DNA of 10,233 nucleotides from Verrucomicrobiota bacterium (GCA_003972865.1 QOAX01000125.1:1-10233), one strand, 5' to 3'; numbered from the stretch's first letter, positions 1 through 7,738 are shown. Numbers and translations are program-made. The notes: a model not told the origin generated them from the letters alone.

Positions 1-1044
1 GTTGATGCTGGCAAGCATGATGTTCATGATCCCGATGCCGCCAACGAATAGGCTCAACGCTGAGATAATGAGCCCAATCAGGTTTGCATTTTTTATGCGT
101 TTCTCAGCACTAGCAATGCGGCTTGCATAAGTGGAGAATTCAAAATCCTCAACTCCTTTGTGAGTATGCAGCAGGATATTGCGGACCTGATCCAGAGCTT
201 TCTCCATGTAGTTCAAATCAGCCACCTTGATATCGATATCTGTCAAGTTGGGTTCCGGGGTATCATCGGTTCCACTGGAGAGTTTGAATCTCATCCACAT
301 GGTGTTGATCGGGATATAAACCACATTATTTTTGTGATGAAAGCCGTCTCGACGGAAACGGTATCCGGTATGACGCTTGGGTCCGGTCCGGTTGTTACGT
401 TTCTGTCTCTCGAGTTCCCTTCGTTTCCGCTCGGCATCAGTCATATACTCGGTGAACATTCCGATCACGGTGAACGGCTGCCGGTTGATATGGATGATCT
501 TGCCCACCGGATTGATCTCTTGATCGGTTGATTCCGGATCTCCGAACAGTCGGTTGCGGATGTGGGCACCGATAACGCAAACCGGTTTTGCTTCCCGCTC
601 GTCCAGTTCGTTAAAAAACCGTCCGTACTGAAGGGTATGTCGATTCATTTCCAGCACGACCGGCCAGGCCCCGATGAACTCGGAAGGATAGCAGCTACGC
701 CGTTGGTATGTGATGCGGGCACGGTGCCCCATCTCCGGGGAAACGAGGGAAAGCAGTGTGGCCCCTCGTTTAAGCGCATAGACGTCATTCAGCGTTTTGC
801 CAGGTGATGTGTCGGCTATATGATCCTGATAGTCTGGCGGATCGCTATCGCGAATGAGTACTTTGTTCAGGCCACCATAAATAATAATGTTGTCCCGCAT
901 ACTTTTTTCGAGCCCTTCCACGATGGCGGACATGGTTACCACGCTGGCTACCCCGAGAACGACCCCGAGCATGGTTAGGACTGATCGGAACCAGTGCGCG
1001 TAGACTTCCTGAAGGCCGAGAATGAACAGGTTAACATAAGTCAT
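1..1044 (-). CDS. MacB/FtsX-type ABC transporter permease, third in tandem, C-terminus cut off by window edge
   Basis: Seen: 348 codons are open to the left edge, with no stop. Residues 20-42 form a membrane segment after the HWFRS motif, and a large periplasmic domain (about 45-310) follows. A second membrane segment starts near 313 and contains VGGIGIMNIML. The missing part should hold the cytoplasmic coupling helix and the last two membrane segments. The start at 1044 is chosen because the N-terminus (MTYVNLFILG) lines up with those of the two upstream paralogues. Family knowledge: MacB-like permeases couple ATP hydrolysis on the cytoplasmic side to export through a periplasmic adaptor. 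There is no fused ATPase here, so the protein probably depends on the ATPase at 3927-4682. It is closer to the middle permease than to the first one: both share SPEM and NTMWM motifs and a 29-base identical stretch. The substrate is unknown. Confidence 0.9.
   Translation of the reverse strand, partial: MTYVNLFILGLQEVYAHWFRSVLTMLGVVLGVASVVTMSAIVEGLEKSMRDNIIIYGGLNKVLIRDSDPPDYQDHIADTSPGKTLNDVYALKRGATLLSLVSPEMGHRARITYQRRSCYPSEFIGAWPVVLEMNRHTLQYGRFFNELDEREAKPVCVIGAHIRNRLFGDPESTDQEINPVGKIIHINRQPFTVIGMFTEYMTDAERKRRELERQKRNNRTGPKRHTGYRFRRDGFHHKNNVVYIPINTMWMRFKLSSGTDDTPEPNLTDIDIKVADLNYMEKALDQVRNILLHTHKGVEDFEFSTYASRIASAEKRIKNANLIGLIISALSLFVGGIGIMNIMLASIN
2..30 (-). repeat. 29-base identity shared by third and second permease genes
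   Basis: Bases 2-30 are identical to 1427-1455. Both encode the INIMLASIN part of the second membrane segment. The first permease is diverged at the matching place (near 2855-2880). This reflects paralogous duplication or gene conversion, not a mobile repeat. Confidence 0.8.
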
Positions 1045-1122
1045 TAAACGACTGGAATGGGTGGTAAGGCATCTTAAAACATAGTGAAAGATTGCCCTAT
1101 GACCATCCCTGAGAAATGGCCG
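1045..1122 (-). other. Intergenic gap between second and third permease genes
   Basis: This 78-base spacer separates the stop of the middle permease from the start of the third. No Shine-Dalgarno sequence, hairpin terminator or convincing promoter was seen. The third permease is therefore probably read on the same transcript, although it has the widest spacing in the cassette. Confidence 0.5.
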
Positions 1123-2532
1123 CTACTCGTACCGGAGTGCCTCGATGGGATCCAGTCGTGAGGCCTTGAAGGCGGGGAAAAGTCCTGCAATGAGACCAAC
1201 GCAACCACTGAAAGCGATGCCAATGAGCAGCACTTCGGCGGTTATTTGGGGAGTATTCTCTGTGGGGACCATTTGGGTCAGCAGCCAAACCGAACCATAT
1301 GAAGCTGGGATACCAAACAATCCACCGAGGAGGGCCAGGGAGATGCTTTCCATGATTATCTGGAGAAACACGACAGACCCCGTAGCGCCCATGGCCTTGA
1401 ATGTGCCGATTTCCCGAATGCGTTCATTGATGCTGGCAAGCATGATGTTCATGATGCCGATTCCTCCTACTATCAGGCTTAATGCGGCAATAATGCCCCT
1501 GATGATTTGGGCGCTGTTCAAGCGTTTGTTGATATTGGTTAATACACTTTCCTGTGTCCGAAATGAGAAATCTTCAATTCCATTATGGGAGCGAACCATG
1601 ACATTGCGAATTTGCCCCATGGCCTTGTCCAGGACATCCACACTCAACGCTTTAACATCGAAATCGCTGAGTTTGGGATTCGGGGCAAAGACCTCGGGTT
1701 CTGAGGATTTGCTGGTGGAAAACCGCCCTTTAATGGATCTGGAAGCACTGGAGGTCGCCATGCGAAACTTCATCCACATTGTATTCAATGGAATATGGGC
1801 CACGTTGTTTCTGTGCCAAAAACGGTCACGGTTGGAATAGCGACCAGACGATCTGCCGCGGGCTGGGCCGCTGCGGGACTGTTGTAACTGTAACTGGTAT
1901 TCCCGTTTTTTTCGGTCTGCTTCACTTTCAAGTTTTTTGTACATTCCGACAATCTGGAACGGTATATAGTTGATGTTGATCTTTTTTCCAACCGGATCAA
2001 GTGGAGTTCCATCCGGGTTGGTGGGACCGAATAATCGATCCCGAATATCGGCTCCAATCACGCAAACATTCTTTGCAATATGATCCTCGTAGGAACTGAA
2101 AAACCGGCCATGTTCGATTTCATAACCTTCCATATCCATAATATCCGGCCAGACGCCGACGAAGGAGGAAAGATAGGTCCGTTTATCCTGGTAGCTTGCG
2201 CGTCCATAAGACCAATGCATCTCTGGGGAAACACAGTTAAGCAGAGTGGCATTTTTCTTTAATGCATAGGCATCCTGCACGGTGATGCCAGGGGAGTAAT
2301 CCTGTTTATGTTCCTGGTAACTGGGTGGCTCATCCTCATCGATGTTGATTTTATCCGCTCCACCGTAAACGACCATTTGTTCCTTCATCGCATTCTCCAT
2401 TCCCTTTACAATTGCGGACATGGTCACCAGGCTGACGATCCCTAGCACGACCCCAAGGATGGTCAACGTGGAGCGAAACCAATGGGATCCGATTTCCCTC
2501 AGTCCAATCATGAGCGTGTTAAAAAGGATCAT
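1123..2532 (-). CDS. MacB/FtsX-type ABC transporter permease, second in tandem
   Basis: Seen: a complete protein of 469 residues. A membrane segment at about 20-42 is followed by a periplasmic domain (about 45-340). The FtsX domain has membrane segments near 344-366, 388-415 and 431-455. The coupling helix REIGTFKAMGAT (373-384) and the closing LDPIEALRYE are typical of MacB-like permeases. Family: four-helix permeases that act as dimers with a cytoplasmic ATPase and a periplasmic adaptor. Odd points: a basic, Gln/Ser/Arg-rich stretch at about 203-243 and a second Ser-rich one at about 259-280 lengthen the periplasmic domain. The coupling helix reads GTFK where the first permease has the usual GIRK. 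The gene starts 12 bases after the upstream permease stops, with no clear ribosome binding site. The substrate cannot be read from the sequence. Confidence 0.93.
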   Translation of the reverse strand: MILFNTLMIGLREIGSHWFRSTLTILGVVLGIVSLVTMSAIVKGMENAMKEQMVVYGGADKINIDEDEPPSYQEHKQDYSPGITVQDAYALKKNATLLNCVSPEMHWSYGRASYQDKRTYLSSFVGVWPDIMDMEGYEIEHGRFFSSYEDHIAKNVCVIGADIRDRLFGPTNPDGTPLDPVGKKININYIPFQIVGMYKKLESEADRKKREYQLQLQQSRSGPARGRSSGRYSNRDRFWHRNNVAHIPLNTMWMKFRMATSSASRSIKGRFSTSKSSEPEVFAPNPKLSDFDVKALSVDVLDKAMGQIRNVMVRSHNGIEDFSFRTQESVLTNINKRLNSAQIIRGIIAALSLIVGGIGIMNIMLASINERIREIGTFKAMGATGSVVFLQIIMESISLALLGGLFGIPASYGSVWLLTQMVPTENTPQITAEVLLIGIAFSGCVGLIAGLFPAFKASRLDPIEALRYE

Positions 2533-2544
2533 TGTCTGGGTGGA

Positions 2545-3930
2545 TCAATCGTACCGTAATGCCTGGATAGGATCGAGTTTCGCTGCCTTGATCGCTGGGA
2601 AAAGTCCTGCCATGCTTCCGATCATCACGCTGAAGCCAAAGGCGACCGCCATTGCGAAGGCGGTCATCACAGGGGGAGTGGTGTCGTCGGCAAAACTGGC
2701 CAGTGTGTTGACCAGGATGGGGGAAACGATCACCCCGGCGATTCCACCGGCCACGGAAATGACAATACTTTCCGTCAAAATCTGCAGAAAAACGTCCATA
2801 TTTGTTGCCCCTACAGATTTTCGGATGCCAATCTCCCGGACGCGTTCGGAGATACTGGAAAGCATGATGTTTACAATACCAATACCGCCAACCAGCAGGC
2901 AGATGCCTGCTATGAACATCCCACTGATTCGTTCATTTTGGATGGACAAGGCTATGTCGCCGGCGAAACCCTCCTGCGTTTGAAAGTCGAAATCCTCCAA
3001 CCCTTTGTGGGTTTGCATCAGGACATTGCGAACCTGTTGCAGGGATTTCTCGAGCGTTGATACGTCGTAAATATTCATTGCCACCTTGGACAAGGAACGG
3101 TCCATGTTACTCCCCCTGTCATACGATGAATCAAGTTTTGAAACGAGTGTGTTCAGCGGAAGCATAATGGTTGAGTTTTTTCCGCTGTAAATCCTCATCG
3201 TTGTGTGAGATTGTCTATCGCCGGACATATAAGATGATCTATAGTCACGTCGTGCCACCGTTTGGCCAGCGGCGCGGGCTTCTTCTTTCTTTTTTCGGTC
3301 CTCCTCACTCATGTACTGCTTGAACATTCCGATGATCCTGAACGGAATATAGTTGATCATGATTTTCTCACCAATGGGAATAATTTCCTCCCCCTGGTTG
3401 TCGTATTCTCCAAAAAGATCATTTCGAATTTGGGTTCCAATGATACAGACGGTATTGGCTAGCAGATCATCCGGGTCCGAGAAAACGCGTCCGTGTTCCA
3501 ATTCGTGCTCTTCAATTTCCAGCAGACTTGGCCAGGTTCCCTTTACTGATGCGTAGCGGACTCTTTTACTTTTTCTGCTGACACGAAGCGATCCGCGGTA
3601 ACTTCTTTTTTCAATCACGGGGGTTACGTTATAAACCAGGGGCGCATTTTTTTGTAAGGCGTAAACATCCTTTAATGTCATTCCATTAGCTTCGTCTTCA
3701 AGATGTTTTTGGTAATCAGGCAGATCATCATTGTCATCCACAATGATTCGTTCCAGTCCACCGGATTCAGCCAGAGAATCCCTAAGTAAATTTTCCTTCC
3801 CCTTTACGAAGGCGGACATGGTCACCAGGCTGGCCACACCCAGGATAATCCCGAACATCGTGAGCAGCGACCGGAACCAGTGCGCCCAGATTTCCTTGAA
3901 TCCACTTTCGATGATCGAACCCAAATTCAT
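2545..3930 (-). CDS. MacB/FtsX-type ABC transporter permease, first in tandem
   Basis: Seen: a complete protein of 461 residues. The N-terminal membrane segment is at about 20-42 and the periplasmic domain at about 45-335. FtsX-domain membrane segments lie near 336-360, 378-405 and 420-445. The coupling helix REIGIRKSVGAT (365-376) is the canonical form, and the protein ends LDPIQALRYD. The start ATG overlaps the stop of the ATPase gene by four bases (ATGA), which implies translational coupling and fixes the start. A Lys/Glu/Arg-rich insert (about 207-250) sits at the same place as in the two paralogues but with a different sequence. This is the most diverged of the three and the one tied most directly to the ATPase. 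The role as an inner-membrane export permease is family knowledge; the cargo is unknown. Confidence 0.94.
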   Translation of the reverse strand: MNLGSIIESGFKEIWAHWFRSLLTMFGIILGVASLVTMSAFVKGKENLLRDSLAESGGLERIIVDDNDDLPDYQKHLEDEANGMTLKDVYALQKNAPLVYNVTPVIEKRSYRGSLRVSRKSKRVRYASVKGTWPSLLEIEEHELEHGRVFSDPDDLLANTVCIIGTQIRNDLFGEYDNQGEEIIPIGEKIMINYIPFRIIGMFKQYMSEEDRKKKEEARAAGQTVARRDYRSSYMSGDRQSHTTMRIYSGKNSTIMLPLNTLVSKLDSSYDRGSNMDRSLSKVAMNIYDVSTLEKSLQQVRNVLMQTHKGLEDFDFQTQEGFAGDIALSIQNERISGMFIAGICLLVGGIGIVNIMLSSISERVREIGIRKSVGATNMDVFLQILTESIVISVAGGIAGVIVSPILVNTLASFADDTTPPVMTAFAMAVAFGFSVMIGSMAGLFPAIKAAKLDPIQALRYD

Positions 3931-4682
3931 GAAGTCATGTCAGGGATTTTCTGAGATTTGATGTCTGTGACCTGGTCGAACTTTGGGACATCTGCGGCCA
4001 GTTTCGGATCAATTTCGTTGGCAATCTTTCCATCACGAATCTCGATCCGGCGCGGCGTGACCGCCGCAATTTCAGGATCATGAGTTACGATCATGACAGT
4101 TCGCCCCTCCTTGTGCAGTTTATCAAACATCTCAAGGATCAACACGCCGGTGTTTGAGTCAAGGTTTCCCGTCGGTTCGTCGGCAAAGATGATTCGAGGG
4201 TCATTCACCAAAGCCCGGGCGATGGCTGCCCGTTGCTGTTGTCCTCCGGACAACTGGGAGGGACGATGCTTGCTGCGATCCTCCATGTTGACCGAGCTCA
4301 ATGAATTCATTGCTCTCTCGCGACGTTCTTTGCTGCTGAGTCCACTGTAAATCATCGGCAGTTCCACGTTTTGACGCACGGTCAACTTGGGCAAAAGATT
4401 GAAAAACTGAAAAACAAACCCAATTTTCTTGTTTCGAATGGCAGCCAATTGGCGTGGAGAGGCATCATGAATCATCATTCCATCCAGATTGATGGTTCCT
4501 GAGGTAGGTGAGTCCAAACAACCCAGAATATGCATCAATGTGGATTTGCCGCTGCCGGATGGTCCAATAATGGAGATAAATTCACCAGAATCTATATCCA
4601 GAGATACTCCATCCAGAGCACGAATGGTTTCGCCACCCAGATGATAGGTTTTGTGAATGTCCCTGAGTTCCAGAAGGGGCAT
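3927..4682 (-). CDS. ABC transporter ATPase, MacB/LolD-type
   Basis: A cytoplasmic nucleotide-binding subunit of 251 residues that should power the three permeases encoded downstream. All ATPase motifs are visible: Walker A GPSGSGKST (40-48), Q-loop Gln92, signature LSGGQQQR (144-151), Walker B IIFADEP (164-170) with catalytic Glu169, D-loop NLD (173-175) and switch His201. The wording of these motifs (FVFQFFNLLP, ADEPTGNLD) is typical of the MacB/LolD/FtsE group, which works with FtsX-type permeases. Residues after about 225 form a short tail (ending PDMTS) beyond the conserved core. The start is supported by a good Shine-Dalgarno AGAGGA six bases upstream, the only clear one in this operon. 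The adaptor gene ends 35 bases upstream, and the stop overlaps the next permease start. Confidence 0.96.
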   Translation of the reverse strand: MPLLELRDIHKTYHLGGETIRALDGVSLDIDSGEFISIIGPSGSGKSTLMHILGCLDSPTSGTINLDGMMIHDASPRQLAAIRNKKIGFVFQFFNLLPKLTVRQNVELPMIYSGLSSKERRERAMNSLSSVNMEDRSKHRPSQLSGGQQQRAAIARALVNDPRIIFADEPTGNLDSNTGVLILEMFDKLHKEGRTVMIVTHDPEIAAVTPRRIEIRDGKIANEIDPKLAADVPKFDQVTDIKSQKIPDMTS

Positions 4683-4688
4683 GAAAAA

Positions 4689-4694
4689 TCCTCT
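4689..4694 (-). promoter_or_regulatory. Ribosome binding site of the ABC ATPase gene
   Basis: On the minus strand this reads AGAGGA and lies six bases before the ATG at 4682. It is the only strong Shine-Dalgarno match found next to a start codon in this window, and it supports the chosen ATPase start. Confidence 0.7.
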
Positions 4695-4717
4695 AATTTG
4701 GTTTCTGCACTGAAATA

Positions 4718-6094
4718 TTAGGGACGCCTTTTACTGCCGCCACCTGACCCACGACTGCCACCGCCAGATCCACGACCTCTGCCGCTTCCACCACCAGGCC
4801 TGCGGCCTCCAAAACGCTCACGCATCTTATCCATCATTTTTGTCCTTTCTTCATCTGTCATTTTTGTAGCAGCGGCTTGCAATTCCTCTCGACTTAATTT
4901 GCCGTCGCCGTCTGTATCGTATTTGGCAACCATGGGGTCGGCCTTCTCTTCCTCCTTGGTCTTGGTTTCTCCAGTCAGGGTGACAGTTTCTCCGATCAGT
5001 TCGTCATCTGGCTTTTCCAGGGCAACCTCATCATCGACACTTAACCCCTTCAATACTTCAACGAAGTCAAGATCGTTAACGCCCACATCTACCATCTGTT
5101 TGACATATTTTTTTTCCTCTTTTTTGACGTAAGCGTAGGTCTCGGTTCGTTGTTCGGCCTCGTTTCTTTCCGTGAAGATGGAAGCCAGTGGTGCTGCCAC
5201 GACATCCTTGGAATTGGCGACAGGAATGTTGATGGTGGCGGTCATGCCTGGAATGATCGAAGGGTCAGTGTTCATCAATTTGATTCGGGTGGAAAAACCC
5301 TTGATGCCACTTCTGATTGTCGCCTGCGGGGCGATTCTTTCAACAATACCGTCTACAACCAAGTCGGCCACCGCTTCAATTTCAATCTTCACCTTCTGAT
5401 TTTTGCCCATGCGGGAGACATCAGCCTGATTGACATGAGCCAGGATGATGAGGTTGTTCAAATCTGCAATCTCCATCACTTCGGTGCCGCTACTCTGGCC
5501 GCCCGTGCCGGAAACTGCCTGGCCGATCGAAACCGGCCGGGACAGCACTGTACAGTCAAAGGGGGCAAGAATACTGGTCTTCGAAAGTTTCTCCTGAGAG
5601 AGGTCAAAATCGTTCTGAGCACGGGCACGTGTAATTTGGGAGACCTCGTACCTGGTCTTGATGTTTTGAAAAGCCTCCTCAGAAATAAGACCGTCATTGA
5701 ACAGTTTTATCGAGCGCTCGTATTCACTCTTGGACTGCTCAAGTTGGAGGTTGGCGCTGTCGATTTGTTTCTTGCGGGTATCAATTTCAATTTTCAGGTC
5801 CTTGTCATCCAGTCTGAACAATAGTTCGCCCTTGGCCACTCGGTCAGAGATGTCAACGGGTAGTTCGGCAATCTTTCCATGGACCTCCGGGCGAACGCTT
5901 ACTTTTTCAGCCGGACTTATCTCACCAGCCACGGTGACAGAGAAGTTGATGTCCCTTGCCTGAATGACCTCTGTGGTCTTGCGGTTTTTAAGTTTGTCTT
6001 GACCCTGATTGCCGGCATTCTGGCTTTCCTGCCATTTTTGGTAACCGATAAAGCCAACGACCAAAACCAGTGCGATGATAATGATATTTTTCAT
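4718..6094 (-). CDS. MacA/HlyD-like periplasmic adaptor with C-terminal EF-hand and Gly/Arg/Ser tail
   Basis: Membrane-fusion subunit of 458 residues, expected to bridge the inner-membrane permeases to an outer-membrane channel. Seen: an N-terminal membrane anchor (about 3-18). The first lipoyl half is at about 60-95 (VHGKIAELPV, VAKGELLFRLDD). A helical hairpin (about 96-165) leads to the second lipoyl half (about 172-210, ILAPFDCTV). The beta-barrel is at about 217-300 and a membrane-proximal domain at about 300-375. This order matches MacA/HlyD-type adaptors. Odd: residues 388-458 are an extra tail. It holds one canonical 12-residue EF-hand loop (393-404, DTDGDGKLSREE), a charged helix (405-428) and a Gly/Ser/Arg stretch (429-458). 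First gene of the operon; no clear ribosome binding site. The adaptor role is well supported. Calcium binding is inferred from the loop residues alone. Confidence 0.93.
   Translation of the reverse strand: MKNIIIIALVLVVGFIGYQKWQESQNAGNQGQDKLKNRKTTEVIQARDINFSVTVAGEISPAEKVSVRPEVHGKIAELPVDISDRVAKGELLFRLDDKDLKIEIDTRKKQIDSANLQLEQSKSEYERSIKLFNDGLISEEAFQNIKTRYEVSQITRARAQNDFDLSQEKLSKTSILAPFDCTVLSRPVSIGQAVSGTGGQSSGTEVMEIADLNNLIILAHVNQADVSRMGKNQKVKIEIEAVADLVVDGIVERIAPQATIRSGIKGFSTRIKLMNTDPSIIPGMTATINIPVANSKDVVAAPLASIFTERNEAEQRTETYAYVKKEEKKYVKQMVDVGVNDLDFVEVLKGLSVDDEVALEKPDDELIGETVTLTGETKTKEEEKADPMVAKYDTDGDGKLSREELQAAATKMTDEERTKMMDKMRERFGGRRPGGGSGRGRGSGGGSRGSGGGSKRRP
4721..4810 (-). repeat. Low-complexity coding repeat: Gly/Ser/Arg tail of the adaptor
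   Basis: The last 30 codons of the adaptor gene repeat GGGS, GRG and RGS units and end in KRRP. The DNA is correspondingly repetitive, which makes this stretch prone to length change by slippage. It is probably a disordered, positively charged tail in the periplasm. Confidence 0.7.
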
Positions 6095-6306
6095 AAAGAA
6101 TAGAGGTCGGGAAATCTAACGAGAAACTCGCATGCGTTCAATCCTTTCGTTTATACAGCTCGCCAGCCTCTTTCCGATTGCCAATCCATCTTTAATACGC
6201 AACAAACCTCGACAAGTTTCAAAAAATTGCATTTGAGTTTGCCCCTTGGCATGCTGTGCGCCGTTCTGGCTGGGGGGAAGAGAGGCGAGAAATCACAAGC
6301 TGCTGG
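6095..6306. other. Divergent intergenic region between the ABC operon and waaA
   Basis: This spacer must hold the promoters for both directions unless waaA starts further upstream at the GTG at 6256. It is AT-rich around 6190-6235. No operator-like palindrome, riboswitch or terminator was recognised. The last 51 bases are also open in the waaA frame. Confidence 0.5.
6192..6222 (-). promoter_or_regulatory. Weak candidate promoter for the ABC operon
   Basis: On the minus strand, TTGAAA (6222-6217) and TATTAA (6197-6192) are separated by 19 bases, about 100 bases before the adaptor start. Another isolated TATAAA on the minus strand lies at 6155-6150. The spacing is longer than ideal, so this is only a candidate. 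Confidence 0.2.
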
Positions 6307-7632
6307 GTGCAATTTATTTACAACATTCTTTTTGAGGCCTGTTTTATTCTTTCAGCGCCCTATTATTTTTTGCGAATGAGACGCCGGGGGGGCTGGCGAA
6401 GGGGTTTTGGGGAGCGACTGGGCCGATATTCCACCGAGTTCAAGCAAGCCATCAGCAACCGGGACGTCATCTGGCTGCATGCGGTCAGTGTCGGCGAGGC
6501 GAACATATGCGTGCAACTCATCAAGGTTCTCCAGCCGCGACTACCCAACCTCAAGCTTGTCGTTTCCACGACCACCTCCACGGCGATGAGTGAGCTGCGA
6601 AAAAAACTCCCCGCCGAGGTGGGCAGAATTTACTATCCGATCGACCGTCGAGCATTTGTCCGGCGTGCCTTGGCCACCATCCGGCCCAAGGCGGTGGTAC
6701 TCGTCGAGGCCGAGATTTGGCCGAACTTTCTCTGGGGGTTGCAGGCCCGAAAAATCGCGCATTTCCTCGTGAATACCCGAATCTCCGGAAAGTCGTACAA
6801 CGGGTATCACCGGTTAGGTTTCCTGTTTCGTCGCTTCTTCGCCGGGTTCACCGGCGTGGGCGCCCAGAGCGAACATGATGCCAAGCGTCTGGTCGAACTC
6901 GGGTGCAACAGCGAAGTGGTTCACGTCTTTGGCAGTTGCAAGTTTGACGGGACAGGCATCAGCCGCGATCGGCTTCTGGACGTTCCCGCCCTGCTGCAAA
7001 GCTTGGGCGTCCCCGGGGGCGCGCCGTTGCTCGTCGGTGGCAGCACGCACAATGGCGAGGAGGTAATCCTGGCCCGCTTGGCCAAGCGGTTGCGTAAAAA
7101 ACATCCCGACCTGTTTCTCGTGCTGGTACCGCGCCATGCCGAGCGCGGCCGCGAAGTGGGCGACGCCTTGGCCAAGCTGGGCGTGCGTTTTGTTTATCGC
7201 AGCGAGATCGGCGGCAACACACCACCCCGGGAGCAGGGGGGTCTCGACTGCCTGCTCGTCAACACTACCGGGGAACTAAAATACTTTTATGAGGAGGCCG
7301 CCGTCGTGTTCATCGGCAAAAGCCTGACGGCACAGGGCGGCCAAAACCCGATCGAACCCGCCGGCTTGGCCAAGCCGATTGTGTTCGGTCCACACATGGA
7401 GAATTTCGGGGAAATCACAGCCAAGTTTCTGGCCAATGACGCCGCGATTCAAGTGGCTGACGAGGCCGCTCTTGAGTCGGCAATCGACAATCTGCTCAGC
7501 GACGAAGGCAAGCGGGATGCGCTTGGCCAAGCGGCACAAAAAGTGGTTCAAAGCAACGAGGGAGCTGTCGAGCGCACAGTCGAAATGATCCTCTCAGGCA
7601 CCGAAACTGCTGAAATGGTGCAGAGATATTGA
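6307..7632 (+). CDS. waaA: 3-deoxy-D-manno-octulosonic acid (Kdo) transferase, lipid A modification
   Basis: Transfers Kdo from CMP-Kdo to the lipid A precursor at the cytoplasmic face of the inner membrane, an essential step in LPS core synthesis. Seen, numbered from GTG 6307 (441 residues): N-terminal membrane anchor (about 3-22), GERLG (35-39) holding the Glu that serves as the family's catalytic base, HAVSVGE, VEAEIWPN, GSTHNGEE, VPRHAER, TTGELKYFYEEA and GGQNPIEPAGLAKP followed by FGPHMENF. These match the N-terminal and C-terminal glycosyltransferase halves of KdtA/WaaA throughout. The start at 6307 is chosen because VQFIYNIL aligns with the first residues of E. coli KdtA. A GTG at 6256 in the same frame would add 17 residues unlike the family. 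Neither start has a good ribosome binding site. Product certain; start uncertain. Confidence 0.93.
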   Translation: MQFIYNILFEACFILSAPYYFLRMRRRGGWRRGFGERLGRYSTEFKQAISNRDVIWLHAVSVGEANICVQLIKVLQPRLPNLKLVVSTTTSTAMSELRKKLPAEVGRIYYPIDRRAFVRRALATIRPKAVVLVEAEIWPNFLWGLQARKIAHFLVNTRISGKSYNGYHRLGFLFRRFFAGFTGVGAQSEHDAKRLVELGCNSEVVHVFGSCKFDGTGISRDRLLDVPALLQSLGVPGGAPLLVGGSTHNGEEVILARLAKRLRKKHPDLFLVLVPRHAERGREVGDALAKLGVRFVYRSEIGGNTPPREQGGLDCLLVNTTGELKYFYEEAAVVFIGKSLTAQGGQNPIEPAGLAKPIVFGPHMENFGEITAKFLANDAAIQVADEAALESAIDNLLSDEGKRDALGQAAQKVVQSNEGAVERTVEMILSGTETAEMVQRY

Positions 7633-7654
7633 CTGAACTGCGCCATTTTCAGTC
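7631..7654 (+). other. Stem-loop overlapping the waaA stop codon
   Basis: GACTGAA (7631-7637) and TTCAGTC (7648-7654) form a perfect 7-base-pair stem with a 10-base loop. It begins inside the waaA stop codon. The bases after it on the plus strand are A-rich rather than T-rich, so it is not a standard intrinsic terminator. Confidence 0.4.
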
Positions 7655-7675
7655 GTAAAAAACTACAAAAAACCA

Positions 7676-7703
7676 TTGACAGAAGGGTAAAACAGTCTAA
7701 TCT
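7676..7703 (+). promoter_or_regulatory. Candidate promoter of the cysH-cysC-cysD operon
   Basis: A perfect -35 hexamer TTGACA (7676-7681) is followed after 16 bases by TAATCT (7698-7703), a weak -10. It sits 35 bases before the cysH GTG. A separate promoter here fits the change of function from LPS to sulfate assimilation. No sulfur-responsive riboswitch or clear operator was seen between it and the gene. Confidence 0.5.
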
Positions 7704-7738
7704 CACTCAAGCCTATCGGGTTTAGGTAATTTATTTTT

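Noticed and set aside
160..807. Two short plus-strand reading frames opposite the third permease
   Set aside because: The minus strand gives a continuous permease aligned to its two paralogues across this stretch.
1..3930. Insertion sequence or mobile duplication explaining the three permeases
   Set aside because: No transposase, inverted repeats or target duplications were seen, and divergence between copies points to old tandem paralogy.
5150..5824. Plus-strand reading frame (224 codons) opposite the adaptor gene
   Set aside because: The minus-strand adaptor is complete and family-like; the plus frame has no domain or ribosome binding site.
7631..7675. Intrinsic terminator after waaA
   Set aside because: There is a stem, but what follows is A-rich on the plus strand rather than a T-run, so the rule for an intrinsic terminator is not met.
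7704..7738. SAM or other sulfur riboswitch in the cysH leader
   Set aside because: Only 35 bases separate the promoter candidate from the start codon, which is too short, and no riboswitch core was recognised.
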